A stretch of 41,438 nt of DNA from Streptosporangiaceae bacterium (GCA_030041195.1 JASHOI010000441.1:1-41438); one strand, 5' to 3'. Shown: positions 19,690 through 27,884, counted from the stretch's first letter. Numbers and translations: made by a program. The notes: a model not told the origin generated them from the sequence alone.

Positions 19690-20496
19690 CTAGCTCGGCC
19701 GGCTGAGGCGGGCGGTGATCGCCGGGGCGGCCTCGCGCAGCCACGCCTCGGCGCGCGGCAACTCGTCCTTGGCGCCGTCCTCCCAGAGCTTGCGGAACAC
19801 CGGGTCCAGTTCCGCGGAGGCGCGGGAGTCCTCGTGATAGCGGCGCGCCATGTCGACGGCGAACGGGGCGAACTCCGCGCGATGCCGCGGCGTCATGCCG
19901 TAGGCGTCCGCGAACACCGCGACCCGGTGGGGGATGTCGGCGTCCGCGAACGCGGGCGCCCGGTCCCGCGGATCGCGCAGCGGCGCCCAATACCACAACG
20001 CGTTTGCGATGTCGTAGAGCCTGGTGGTCGGGTGAGCCAGGTCGAAGTCGATCAGCGCGGCCGGCAGCCCGTCGCGGAAGACCACGTTGCCCGGGTAGTA
20101 ATCGCAGTGGCTGACCAGTTCGGTGCGTCTGGCGATCCGGCGTCCGGCGCTGGCCGGCGTCCCGCCCCACACCGCGTCCGGCGGCGGCACCCACCCGGCG
20201 GACGCCTCGTGCAGCGCACGGATCAGCCGGGCCAGGGCGACGAGCACGTCGTCACCAGACGTCTCCGGTGGCAGCGGGTTGCGCGGCACGTCACCGGGGA
20301 CGAATGACAGCATCTCGCGCCCGTGTTCGTCGACGCCGAACGGAAGCGGCGCGCCGGTGAATCCGGCATCGCGCAGGTGCGCCAGGTACGCCTGCACGGT
20401 CAGGCTGAACGGCCGCAGCGGCCGCCGCACCGTGTCCCCGATCCGCACGATCCCCTGGGTGACGCCATCCCCGGTCAGCAGCTCGCCTTCGCTCAC
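19690..20496 (-). CDS. Phosphotransferase-family kinase (APH fold)
   Basis: The 268-aa product is a second APH-fold kinase, not closely similar to the one at 17782-18702. The N-lobe is short (GIVRIGDTVRRPLRPFSLTV). The catalytic loop is VSHCDYYPGNVVF (HxDxxxxN) and the metal-binding segment is AALIDFDLAHPTTRLYDIAN. A tryptophan-rich stretch (ALWYWAPLRDPRDRAP) is common in actinobacterial members. Substrate unknown. The gene starts at a GTG at 20496, 19 bases after the small P-loop kinase on the same strand, so the two are probably co-transcribed. Confidence 0.86.
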   Translation of the reverse strand: MSEGELLTGDGVTQGIVRIGDTVRRPLRPFSLTVQAYLAHLRDAGFTGAPLPFGVDEHGREMLSFVPGDVPRNPLPPETSGDDVLVALARLIRALHEASAGWVPPPDAVWGGTPASAGRRIARRTELVSHCDYYPGNVVFRDGLPAALIDFDLAHPTTRLYDIANALWYWAPLRDPRDRAPAFADADIPHRVAVFADAYGMTPRHRAEFAPFAVDMARRYHEDSRASAELDPVFRKLWEDGAKDELPRAEAWLREAAPAITARLSRPS

Positions 20497-20515
20497 ACCG
20501 CGGCAGCCTAACCGC

Positions 20516-20980
20516 TCACGTCTGGGCCAGACGCCGGGCCAGCTCGGCAGCTACCTCGCCCGGCGCTAGCGCCGTCGTGTCGATGACAGGCAAGCCGAGC
20601 GACCGGTACTCGGCGGCGTCAGCGACCGCGTCAGGAGCATCGGCCGCTCGTCCCGCTTGACTCAGACGATGCCATCGCTCCTGGTCAGCACAATCGAGCA
20701 CCAGCCACGAAGCGATCGGCCAGCCATGAAGGTCGTCGGGCGCGGCCACCCCCAGCAGGATGACGGGCTGATCCGCCACGATGTCGAGAACGGACCGCAC
20801 CAGCTGACGGTAGGCGGGCCATGTCTCCGGATGACCTGGGATATCACGCCCGGCCAGCGCGGCCGCTGGCGTCATGAAATCGTCCCAGTCCACTATCACA
20901 AAAGACGGCAGCAACGCCCGCAGCAACGGCACGACCGCGCTTTTGCCCGAGCCCGGCGCTCCCAGCACTGCCGTGATCAT
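20516..20980 (-). CDS. Small P-loop nucleotide-binding protein (kinase-like)
   Basis: The 154-aa product begins MITAVLGAPGSGKSAVVPLL, with Walker A GAPGSGKS. It has VDWDDFMTP after the second strand, the position of a substrate or metal site in AAA-17/gluconate-kinase-like proteins. VILLGVAAPDDLHGWP and WLVLDCADQERWHRL follow. The architecture is that of a small-molecule or adenylate-kinase-like enzyme; the acceptor cannot be told. The ATG at 20980 is preferred to the TTG just before it. It is upstream of the APH-like gene in a likely two-gene operon. Confidence 0.75.
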   Translation of the reverse strand: MITAVLGAPGSGKSAVVPLLRALLPSFVIVDWDDFMTPAAALAGRDIPGHPETWPAYRQLVRSVLDIVADQPVILLGVAAPDDLHGWPIASWLVLDCADQERWHRLSQAGRAADAPDAVADAAEYRSLGLPVIDTTALAPGEVAAELARRLAQT

Positions 20981-21105
20981 CAACGTAGCCTAATTCGCTG
21001 TCTGCCTTTGCCCGGCCAGAACGGGGGGCGCGGGCGCGCATACCCGGGACAGAGCCGGGTAGCGGCACCATGGGTGCCGGGTATGCACCGAAGGGGCGTA
21101 TCGAT

Positions 21106-21408
21106 ATGTTGTCGCCGTTTATGTTCGCGAGGCGGAACCGCACGGATGAAGAGGTCGCCGAGTGGGAGGCGCAGCAGGCGAAGCTCAACTGGGGCTACGA
21201 GGGGTCGCCGTGGCTGAATGGACTGGTGACCTTCAGCGGCTTCGTGGCGGCCTTCATTGGGTCGGTTACCGTGCTGTTGATGATCGCCAACCTGCGCCAC
21301 GGCTTAGTGTGGCTGTGGTACGCAGTCATAGTGGCCGCCTTGGTGGCGGCACACCTGTGTCTGCGCGTCGTGCGTCATCAGCTGCTCCGGCGCTCGCGCC
21401 GGTTATGA
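21106..21408 (+). CDS. Hypothetical two-helix membrane protein
   Basis: The 100-aa product starts MLSPFMFARRNRTDEEVAEW, with a charged N-terminal segment. Two hydrophobic helices follow (LVTFSGFVAAFIGSVTVLLM and LVWLWYAVIVAALVAAHLCL), then a basic tail (RVVRHQLLRRSRRL). The family is not recognised. The ATG at 21106 has AAGGGG about nine bases upstream. An ATG at 21070 in the same frame would add 12 residues. Its stop overlaps that of the convergent VOC gene by six bases. Confidence 0.6.
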   Translation: MLSPFMFARRNRTDEEVAEWEAQQAKLNWGYEGSPWLNGLVTFSGFVAAFIGSVTVLLMIANLRHGLVWLWYAVIVAALVAAHLCLRVVRHQLLRRSRRL

Positions 21409-21816
21409 GCCCTCGGGCGCGGGCAGGTCCTGGGCGATCTCCCAGACATGACCGCCGGGGTCGGTGAAGCTGGCCGTACGCAGTCCCCACGGCCGGTTTA
21501 TCGGACCACTGAGCAGTGTTACCCCGCGGCTCGCCAGTTCCGCGCACACCGCGTCCACGTCATCGACCTCAATCGTGAGCACGAAACGGGCCCCGGCCGC
21601 ACGGCTTGCGACGGTTCCTGGCTCGATGAGCTCGTGGGCCGCCGGGGTCCGGAGCAGGTTGATGACCGTGTTGTCGAACTTGAAGACCGCGGAATTATCG
21701 TCCTCGAATGCGACCGGAAGGCCGAAGACCTCCTGGTAGAACTGCTTCGACCGGTCCAGATCCTCGCTGAACAGGGTGATCGCGCCGACACCGGCGCTCT
21801 TCAGCAACGCACTCAC
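21403..21816 (-). CDS. VOC/glyoxalase-family protein
   Basis: VOC-fold proteins are metal-dependent enzymes or binding proteins such as glyoxalase, dioxygenase and bleomycin-binding types. The 137-aa product has the two beta-alpha-beta-beta-beta modules: VGAITLFSEDLDRSKQFYQE...FGLPV and FVLTIEVDDVDAVCAELASR...FTDPGGHVWEI. DPGGHVWEIAQ carries the usual metal-ligand Glu. The N-terminal ligand position (normally His/Gln/Glu after V) is not obvious, so catalytic status is uncertain. GTG 21816 with AGAGG upstream is the likely start. It is divergent from a second VOC gene. Confidence 0.85.
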   Translation of the reverse strand: MSALLKSAGVGAITLFSEDLDRSKQFYQEVFGLPVAFEDDNSAVFKFDNTVINLLRTPAAHELIEPGTVASRAAGARFVLTIEVDDVDAVCAELASRGVTLLSGPINRPWGLRTASFTDPGGHVWEIAQDLPAPEGS

Positions 21817-21949
21817 ACCACACCTCTTTCCGCTCGCCGAACGATCCACCACGGACCGCGTTCCAGCCACCTCTTACGACGGGCGAGCGTGGGTCAATTC
21901 ATCGCATCGGGGGAAGGGTGGTGTGCGAGACCCGGAGTGGAGGGACAAC

Positions 21950-22429
21950 GTGACCGAACCCGCGCCCCGCATCGACTTCGCCAACCTCCCGGCGCCCGAG
22001 GAGGGCGTTTTGGTGACCTTGTTCATCACCGTCCGGAAGGTGGCACGGTCCCGGGACTTCTACTCGCGTGTCCTTGGCGGCACCGTCGTCATGGACGAGA
22101 ACCCGTGCATCGTCAAGCTGTCCAATTCCTGGATCCTGATGAACCCCGGCGGCCCGCCAACCCCGGACAAGCCAGACATCTCGGTTGTTGACTACGAGCC
22201 CGGCGACACCACTTCGATCTTCCTGAACTTGCGGGTTGCTGACATTCAGGCCTGCTACGAGGAGTGGAAGGCGAAGGGTGCCGAGTTCGTCACGCCACCC
22301 ATCGACCGCGGAGCGGAAATCCGCTGTTATATGCGGGACCCGGACGGCTACCTCATCGAGGTCGGCCAGGCCACCGGCGTGCTGCACGGCCAGCTCGCGG
22401 AGAAGCGCCCGGAGGATCTCCCCGGCTGA
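21950..22429 (+). CDS. VOC/glyoxalase-family protein
   Basis: The 159-aa product has a 20-residue lead-in followed by a VOC fold. VLVTLFITVRKVARSRDFYS, RVLGGTVVMDENPCIVKLSN, IFLNLRVADIQACYEEWKAK and the closing CYMRDPDGYLIEVGQATG are visible. The DPDGYLIEV motif supplies the conserved metal-ligand Glu. Substrate unknown. The GTG at 21950 is preceded by GGAGGG at close to ideal spacing. It lies 133 bases from the divergent VOC gene. The two are only distantly alike, so they are not a recent duplication. Confidence 0.87.
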   Translation: MTEPAPRIDFANLPAPEEGVLVTLFITVRKVARSRDFYSRVLGGTVVMDENPCIVKLSNSWILMNPGGPPTPDKPDISVVDYEPGDTTSIFLNLRVADIQACYEEWKAKGAEFVTPPIDRGAEIRCYMRDPDGYLIEVGQATGVLHGQLAEKRPEDLPG

Positions 22430-22524
22430 GGCCGCGGGCCCGGCCGGTTTGGCATGCTGGTTGCGTGGCATGCGGGACGGCCCCGAGGCGGGCGGCACCT
22501 GGTGTCCGCGAACGACGCGCGCGG

Positions 22525-23029
22525 GTGCCGGGAAAACAAGGCTTGTGGTGCGCCGTGGTGGCGGGGTTCGCTGTCGCGGCCGACGTCGCGAGCAAGGCAT
22601 GGGCTCTGTCGCGGCTCTCCGGCGGCCGCGATATCAGCGTGGCCGGGGGTTTGGTACGGCTTCAGCTCGTGATCAACCACGGTGCCCGCCTTCGGGCTCG
22701 GCGCAGGCTACGAGCCGCTCCTCGCCGGCGTGGGGTTTGCCGGGGTGATCCTGCTCGGAACCTGGGCGGTGCGGGGCACCGGCCGCGCCGAAAGGCTCGG
22801 CGCCGCGCTTGCCACGGCGGGCGCCGCGGGCAACCTCGTCGACCGCTTGATCCGGCCACCGGCCGCGCTGCACGGCGGTGTCGTGGACTGGCTGCATGTC
22901 TCGTTCTACGGCCCCACCTTCAACCTGGCTGATGTCTGGCTGCGCGCGGGCGTGGTGATCGCGGTCGGCGGGTGGCTGTGGCACCGCCGGACAGCGGCTT
23001 CCCGCGGCGCGGCAGCGCCTCCCTCATGA
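22525..23029 (+). pseudogene. lspA: Lipoprotein signal peptidase LspA, frameshifted
   Basis: LspA cleaves signal peptides from prolipoproteins in the membrane. The N-terminal part reads from GTG 22525 (CAVVAGFAVAADVASKAWAL, then GGLVRLQLVINHGA). Continuation then needs the next frame: PAFGLGAGYEPLLAGVG, NLVDRLIRPPAALHGGVVDW and GPTFNLADVWLRAGVVIAVGG. The switch occurs in the CCC at 22685-22687: removing one C restores NHGAAFGLG, the usual LspA sequence, and gives 167 aa, a normal length. Both catalytic aspartates (NLVDR, FNLAD) are intact but lie after the shift. This is either a recent pseudogene or a single-base sequence error. A main lspA copy may exist elsewhere. Confidence 0.85.
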
Positions 23030-23136
23030 TCGCTGCCGCGGCCCGCGCATTGCAGGCTGCTTTCCCTGGTGGGTAGATTTCCGGTGCGGCAGTACCTGCG
23101 AGACGGCCGGCCGGTCCGGCCTGGAGGCTGCGTCTG

Positions 23137-25461
23137 ATGTCATCGGCGGCGGTTACGGGCGAGGCGTCGTCCGCGGCACGGGAGGTTGACCTCTCGGTCC
23201 GGGGGATGACGTGCGCGGCCTGCGCTGCCCGGGTTGAGAAGAAGCTCAACGAGATCGGCAGCGTCTCGGCGAGCGTGAATTTCGCGACCGAGAGGGCCAC
23301 GGTCACCGCGCCGGCATCGGTTCCGGTACAGGCGCTGATCGACGCGGTCGAGCGGGCCGGATACGGCGCCGAGGTGTTCGACCGCATCCCGGGCGTGCCG
23401 GGCCCGGAGGTCCCGGAGGAGGGTGACGCGCCGCACGGCGGGCCCGATGCGGACCGGGTTAGCTACCTGCGCCGCCGGCTGATCCTGGCGCTGGTGTTCT
23501 TCGTTCCGCTGAGCGACCTGTCGGTGCTGCTGTCGCTGTTCCCCTCGTTCCGGTTCCCGGGCTGGCAGTGGACCCTGGTGGCGCTCGCCGCGCCGGTCGT
23601 GATCTGGGCGGCCTGGCCGTTCCACCAGGCCGCGCTGCGCAACGCCCGGCACGGCTCGGTGTCCATGGACACGCTCGTGTCGCTGGGCATCACCGCCGCG
23701 TGTGGCTGGTCGGTGTACGCGATGTTCGTGCTGGACCGCGGCCAGGCCCGGATCAGCGCGTGGCATCTGCTGCTGCACGCCTCCGGCGGCGGCATCTACC
23801 TGGAGGTAGCCGCCTCGGTGACGACGTTCCTGCTGGCCGGGCGGCTGTACGAGGCAAAGGCGCGGCGCGATGCCGGGGATGCGATGCGCGAGCTGGCCGC
23901 CGCGGCTGCGCGGGACGCGTGCGTGCTGTCCGGTGACGGCACCGAGCGCCGGATCCCGGCCGCAGACCTGGCAGTGGGGCAGCGCTTCGTGGTGCGCCCG
24001 GGAGAGCGGATCGCCGCTGACGGTGCGGTCGAGTTCGGTCAGTCGGCGGTGGACCGCAGCATGATGACCGGTGAGTCCACGCCGGCCGAGGCCGCCGAGG
24101 GCGACCTTGTCACCGCCGGCACGGTGGTGGTCAGCGGGCGGCTGGTGGTGCGCGCTGTCAAGGTGGGCAGCGACACGCAACTGGCCCATCTCGTCGGCCT
24201 GGTGGAACGCGCACAGTCGCAGAAGGCGGCGATCCAGCGGCTCGCCGACCGCATCTGCACCGTGTTTGTTCCCGCGGTGCTGGCGGCTTCCGCCCTGACG
24301 CTGGCCGGATGGCTGCTGGCGGGCGACCCGGCGGAATCCGCGTTCAGCGCCGCCCTGGCGGTCTTGATCATCGCGTGCCCGTGCTCGCTGGGGCTGGCGA
24401 CGCCGGCGGCCCTGATGGTGGCGTGCGGGCGGGGCGCGCAGCTTGGCATCTTCATCAAGCGGTACGAGGCGCTGGAGGCCTCCCGCGCGGTCGACACCGT
24501 GGTGCTGGACAAGACCGGGACGGTCACCAGCGGGGTAATGGCGGTGACCGGCGTGCTGGCGGCGGGGGTCAGCCGGGAGGTGCTGCTCCGGAACGCCGGG
24601 GCGGTCGAGCACGCGTCGGAGCACCCGGTGGCCGCGGCGATCAGCCAGGCGGCGCACAAGGAACTCGGGGTGCTGCCCCAGGCGACCGGGTTCGCGGCCA
24701 TGCCTGGCCTGGGGGCCCGCGGGTCGGTGGACGGCCACGAGGTGGTCGTCGGGCGCGAGGGCCTGCTCCGGCAGGCGGGGATGACGGTCCCGGCGTCCGT
24801 CGCCGATCAGTGCCGTCGCTGGGAACGGGACGGGTGTACCACGGTGCTGGCGGGCTGGGACGGCGAGGTCCGCGGGGCGGTGGCGATTGCCGACACGGTC
24901 AAGCCGTCGGCGGCGTCCGCCGTCGCCGGGTTGCGCCGGCTGGGCCTGCGCACCGTGCTGCTGACCGGGGACAGCCAGGCCACCGCCGAGGCGGTAGCCG
25001 CCGCGGTCGGCACCGACGAAGTGATCGCCACCGCGCTGCCCGACCGCAAGGTTGCCGTGATCGCCGGCCTGCAGGCGGCCGGCCACCGGGTGGCCATGGT
25101 CGGCGACGGGGTCAACGACGGGCCCGCCCTCGCCGCGGCCGATCTCGGGCTGGCCCTGGGCACCGGAACCGACGTCGCGATCACCGCGGCAGACCTGATC
25201 TTGCTGCGGGACGACCTGGGCGCGGTCCCCGACGCGATCGCGCTCGCCCGCGGCACGCTCGCCACGATCCGGGGCAACCTCACCTGGGCGTTCGGTTACA
25301 ACATCGCGGCGATCCCGCTGGCCGCCGCCGGGTTCCTCAACCCGCTGATCGCTGGCGCCGCGATGGCCGCCTCGTCGGCCTTTGTCGTCGGCAACAGCGT
25401 CCGGCTGCGCCGGTTCAAGGCGCCGACCTCGGCAGGACAGCCCGAAACCCGGGCCGGCTGA
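23137..25461 (+). CDS. copA: Copper-exporting P1B-type ATPase
   Basis: CopA-type pumps export Cu(I) using ATP. The 774-aa protein has one N-terminal heavy-metal domain (MTCAACAARVEKKLNEIG, Cys26 and Cys29) and the actuator motif MTGESTP. The transmembrane metal site CPC is at residues 414-416 (IIACPCSLGLATPAALM). The phosphorylated aspartate is Asp458 in DKTGTVTSG, SEHPVAAAIS carries the HP motif, and VGDGVNDGPALAAADLGLAL the hinge. YN (FGYNIAAIPLAA) and MAASS near the C-terminus complete the P1B-1 Cu(I) signature. The ATG at 23137 has GGAGG about nine bases upstream. No CsoR or chaperone gene is adjacent. The stop abuts that of the convergent DinB gene. Confidence 0.94.
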   Translation: MSSAAVTGEASSAAREVDLSVRGMTCAACAARVEKKLNEIGSVSASVNFATERATVTAPASVPVQALIDAVERAGYGAEVFDRIPGVPGPEVPEEGDAPHGGPDADRVSYLRRRLILALVFFVPLSDLSVLLSLFPSFRFPGWQWTLVALAAPVVIWAAWPFHQAALRNARHGSVSMDTLVSLGITAACGWSVYAMFVLDRGQARISAWHLLLHASGGGIYLEVAASVTTFLLAGRLYEAKARRDAGDAMRELAAAAARDACVLSGDGTERRIPAADLAVGQRFVVRPGERIAADGAVEFGQSAVDRSMMTGESTPAEAAEGDLVTAGTVVVSGRLVVRAVKVGSDTQLAHLVGLVERAQSQKAAIQRLADRICTVFVPAVLAASALTLAGWLLAGDPAESAFSAALAVLIIACPCSLGLATPAALMVACGRGAQLGIFIKRYEALEASRAVDTVVLDKTGTVTSGVMAVTGVLAAGVSREVLLRNAGAVEHASEHPVAAAISQAAHKELGVLPQATGFAAMPGLGARGSVDGHEVVVGREGLLRQAGMTVPASVADQCRRWERDGCTTVLAGWDGEVRGAVAIADTVKPSAASAVAGLRRLGLRTVLLTGDSQATAEAVAAAVGTDEVIATALPDRKVAVIAGLQAAGHRVAMVGDGVNDGPALAAADLGLALGTGTDVAITAADLILLRDDLGAVPDAIALARGTLATIRGNLTWAFGYNIAAIPLAAAGFLNPLIAGAAMAASSAFVVGNSVRLRRFKAPTSAGQPETRAG

Positions 25462-25980
25462 TCAGTCCTGGGCCGGCGCAACCTCCTGCATCAGCCCGAC
25501 GGCGATGCCGTGATGCCAGACATCCAGGTCCTCGCCGATGTCGAGGCCGGGAAGCTCGATGCCGTGCGCGCCGAGGATGGACAGCACGTGGCTGCGGTGG
25601 CATTCGGCGTGGTGGATCGCCTGTGCGATCGGGATGGCAGCGGGCGTACGCCAGCCGTCCCTGGTGGTGACCTCGCGGTCCGCGATCGCGGGATCCCGGG
25701 CCAGGGCCTCCCAGCGCGCGCCCAGTTTCCGGGTCAGCTCGGCCAGCGTTTCGAGCGAGACCTGCCCGTCGGGCAGCGGATGATCTGGCCGCTCGCCGGT
25801 GGCCGTCCCGAGATAGCTCTCGTCCGCCGCGACCAGATGGTGCAGCGTGGCCCGGATCGTCCCGTACGTTCCTGGCGTCGTCAGGTCCAGCACTTCCTCA
25901 TCCAGGCCCCCGAGCGCCTCGAGGAGCAAGAGAGTCGCCCACGTCTTGTGACGGAAGAGCTCGACAAGGGCCCCGTTCAT
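25462..25980 (-). CDS. DinB-family protein
   Basis: DinB-like (YfiT/DUF664-type) proteins are four-helix bundles with a metal site, some acting as mycothiol- or bacillithiol-dependent transferases. The 172-aa product begins MNGALVELFRHKTWATLLLL. It has IRATLHHLVAADESYLG, with the first histidine, and AIHHAECHRSHVLSILGAHG, with the paired histidines that usually coordinate the metal. It ends at base 25462, directly abutting the copA stop. The ATG at 25980 gives the normal family N-terminus; the open frame extends upstream but that part reads into the FHA gene's complement and is not homologous. Substrate unknown. Confidence 0.88.
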   Translation of the reverse strand: MNGALVELFRHKTWATLLLLEALGGLDEEVLDLTTPGTYGTIRATLHHLVAADESYLGTATGERPDHPLPDGQVSLETLAELTRKLGARWEALARDPAIADREVTTRDGWRTPAAIPIAQAIHHAECHRSHVLSILGAHGIELPGLDIGEDLDVWHHGIAVGLMQEVAPAQD

Positions 25981-26097
25981 CGTCTCGGCCGACCTTTCAC
26001 AGCCGCACCTTAGACACCAACCCGGGGCCGACGCATCCGAATATCGGGCGCGGGCTTTCGGCCGAGCCACCAGCACGCCTCTGGCATCATCGGTGAG

Positions 26098-26553
26098 ATG
26101 ACGAGCACCGGCCTTGAAAACCTCGCGCGCACCGCTTACGAAGCTCACCGCGGCGCCCATCCGGACTCTCGTCCGCCGTGGGAGGAGATCACCGATCCGG
26201 AGCAGCAAGCCTGGAGGGCCGCCGTGTCCGCCGTTGCGGGCCAGACCGGAATCACGCTCACCGACGCCGCTCCCGTCCCGACCCAGTCGATCCAGATCCA
26301 GGCGGGAGATCAGAGCCACACCTTCCACGCCGACTTCACCGCGGGCCGCCGCGGCGCGCTGACCGTCAGCGACGAGTTCGCCTCGAACCAGCATGCGCGG
26401 TTCCAGATCGCCCACGGCCTCTGGTACGTCAAGGACCTCGGCTCGACGAACGGAACCTGGCTCAACGGCCGCCGGATCCACGCGGCCCAGCGGGTGAAGA
26501 AAGGCGACAAGATCAAGATCGGCCACACGGTCGTGATCGTGGTGTCGGCCTGA
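26098..26553 (+). CDS. FHA-domain protein
   Basis: FHA domains bind phosphothreonine peptides, usually made by Ser/Thr kinases. The 151-aa product has an N-terminal segment (residues 1-50, DPEQQAWRAAVSAVAGQTGI). An FHA fold then occupies about 62-151: RRGALTVSDEFASNQHARFQ contains the conserved Ser...His, and VKDLGSTNGTWLNGRRI is the diagnostic second motif, followed by VKKGDKIKIGHTVVIVV. No kinase, transporter or secretion partner is adjacent, so its phosphorylated partner is unknown. The ATG at 26098 follows a region without an obvious ribosome binding site. A large inverted repeat begins just after the stop. Confidence 0.88.
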   Translation: MTSTGLENLARTAYEAHRGAHPDSRPPWEEITDPEQQAWRAAVSAVAGQTGITLTDAAPVPTQSIQIQAGDQSHTFHADFTAGRRGALTVSDEFASNQHARFQIAHGLWYVKDLGSTNGTWLNGRRIHAAQRVKKGDKIKIGHTVVIVVSA

Positions 26554-26558
26554 ACCTG

Positions 26559-26628
26559 GCGGTGGCTGCCGCCGCCCGACTGTGCGGCGTTCGGACCCCC
26601 GTCCGTTCGCGCGGCCGGCAGCCACCGC
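26559..26628. terminator. Inverted repeat just after the FHA gene
   Basis: GCGGTGGCTGCCG (26559-26571) and its exact complement CGGCAGCCACCGC (26616-26628) form a 13-bp stem enclosing 44 bases. Within the loop CGGAC-CCCC-GTCCG forms a small inner hairpin. It starts six bases after the FHA stop, so a terminator is the simplest reading. No T-tract follows. Confidence 0.55.
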
Positions 26629-26930
26629 TGCCAAGCCTGCCGCGACGCGGGCCCCGTTGTCGTCATGCTGCGGAGCTAATCTGCGTCATCCCAGCGAGGT
26701 ATCCCGGGCCCGGTGCCCGGTGCCGCTCATACCCCGGCATGACGCCCAGGCATGGCCAGAGCGCCGGCCGAATAGCGGGGAAGCGCGTCAGAGCGGGGAA
26801 ACGCGTCTGCAGATAGACCTGGCAGGATTCCCGGTTAACGCGATCATGAGGATTTATGCCTGGATTGCCCCGATTCCGCGAGCAGGCGGGGGCCGGGGAA
26901 GGGTGCGTTTCTGCTACCTGACCGGCGTTC

Positions 26931-26967
26931 TGGGCCCCGCCAGCACGGGGGCAGCTGGCGGGGCCCA
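26931..26967. other. Perfect 14-bp GC-rich hairpin
   Basis: TGGGCCCCGCCAGC (26931-26944) and GCTGGCGGGGCCCA (26954-26967) are exact complements with a nine-base loop. The stem is very stable. It lies 378 bases past the FHA stop and 199 bases before the stop of the minus-strand gene, so it could be a bidirectional terminator or part of an unannotated RNA. Confidence 0.6.
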
Positions 26968-27165
26968 GGGGGCGCCATCCCACAGCCGCATCGGCCGGGA
27001 TCGGGGGGCTGCCCCGGCGCAACGCTCCTGGGCTGGGAGATCAGGCCACGATAGCCCCGCCGAAGGGCCGGCAGCCACGGATCATACGGAATGCTAACGA
27101 TCCACCACGGGAATCGCCGCAGCTAGAGGGCGGTACGCGCAGACGCAGCAACGCCGCGCGCGGGC

Positions 27166-27756
27166 CTAACGGTGACCCCAGCGGTACGGATACTGGTAGC
27201 CGTGTGACCCGCGGCCACCCCGGCCAGGCCCTCCGCCGGGCCACGGCCCGGGCCCGCCGCGCGGCCACGAGGGTGGCCACGGCCGGTGCGGGGGCTTCGG
27301 CTTCCACGTCGGCCGCGGCTTCGGCGCTGGCGTCGCGCTCGGCCTGGGCGCAGCAGCCGGAGCGGGCTTGACACTAGCCACCGGCAACGGCGATCGCACC
27401 GGCGCCGCGGCCCGGGTCGGGGGCGGCGTGGCTGCCGGATCGCGCAGTGCGGTTCTGGACGGCGGCGCGGCGCTCGGGCCCGTGGCCTGGCCGGTCGCGG
27501 TCGATGTGGCAGCGGTCGAGCGCAGGACCGCGCAGGTGACAAGGCCGCAGTACACCGCTTGCGCGCGAGCCCGGCCACTTGGCTGCTGCAGCAGCAGCGC
27601 CACCCCAACGCTGCCGAGCAGCACCAGGCCGACGGCCGCCCAGGTCACCGGGTGCCGTCCGCGGCTGGCTAGCGAGGAACGCCGACGGCCGCCCGTGAAT
27701 GGCGGTTCCGGCTCCTGTGGTGGCTGGGCAGAATCGTTCGATGGCCCCGTTGGCAT
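27166..27756 (-). CDS. Membrane-anchored proline-rich protein with CGLVTCA motif
   Basis: I do not recognise a named family. The 196-aa product has a short cytoplasmic N-terminus (MPTGPSNDSAQPPQEPEPPF, then a basic GGRRRSSLASRGRH), one transmembrane helix (TWAAVGLVLLGSVGVALLLQ) and an extracytoplasmic motif AVYCGLVTCAVLRS. A long Pro/Ala/Ser/Thr-rich region follows, then a Trp/Gly/Arg-rich end (RPWPPSWPRGGPGPWPGGGP). The final segment resembles a wall-spanning or polymer-binding tail. The ATG at 27756 has GGAGGGG upstream, which decides the start. The upstream gene on the same strand shares the CGLVTCA motif at the same position after its helix, so the two are likely paralogues. Confidence 0.65.
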   Translation of the reverse strand: MPTGPSNDSAQPPQEPEPPFTGGRRRSSLASRGRHPVTWAAVGLVLLGSVGVALLLQQPSGRARAQAVYCGLVTCAVLRSTAATSTATGQATGPSAAPPSRTALRDPAATPPPTRAAAPVRSPLPVASVKPAPAAAPRPSATPAPKPRPTWKPKPPHRPWPPSWPRGGPGPWPGGGPGRGGRGSHGYQYPYRWGHR

Positions 27757-27884
27757 GTGGTCCCCTCCCCAACCGCCAGAGATTACCAAATCAACACGGC
27801 AATGGCAGCCGATAACTCGATTTGAGGTGAAGTAATTTGGGGCATGCGGCGGAAACAGCCGAAACTATGACGGCGGGTGTCCGG

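Larger units (their letters stand above)
26554..27165. other. 612-bp gene-free stretch between convergent genes
   Basis: No frame here has convincing protein-like composition; the longest is a shadow with frequent stops in neighbouring frames. It holds the inverted repeat at 26559-26628, a near-duplicate 13-15 bp sequence (CGGGGAARCGCGTC at about 26777 and 26797) and the strong hairpin at 26931-26967. It may include a terminator-type RNA or an unrecognised small RNA, but nothing specific can be assigned. Confidence 0.4.

Noticed and set aside
17782..20496. Aminoglycoside resistance genes
   Set aside because: The fold is right, but the kinase family is very broad and nothing in the sequence points to an antibiotic substrate.
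22682..23029. A complete 115-aa lspA starting at GTG 22682
   Set aside because: It lacks the N-terminal transmembrane helix; the missing part is found in the adjoining frame, so a frameshifted full-length gene fits better.
23030..23136. CsoR or CueR operator before copA
   Set aside because: No convincing palindrome of either type was found; only GC-rich GGCCGG runs are present.
26582..27097. 171-codon plus-strand frame
   Set aside because: Composition changes along its length, there is no domain or ribosome binding site, and it crosses the strong hairpin at 26931-26967.
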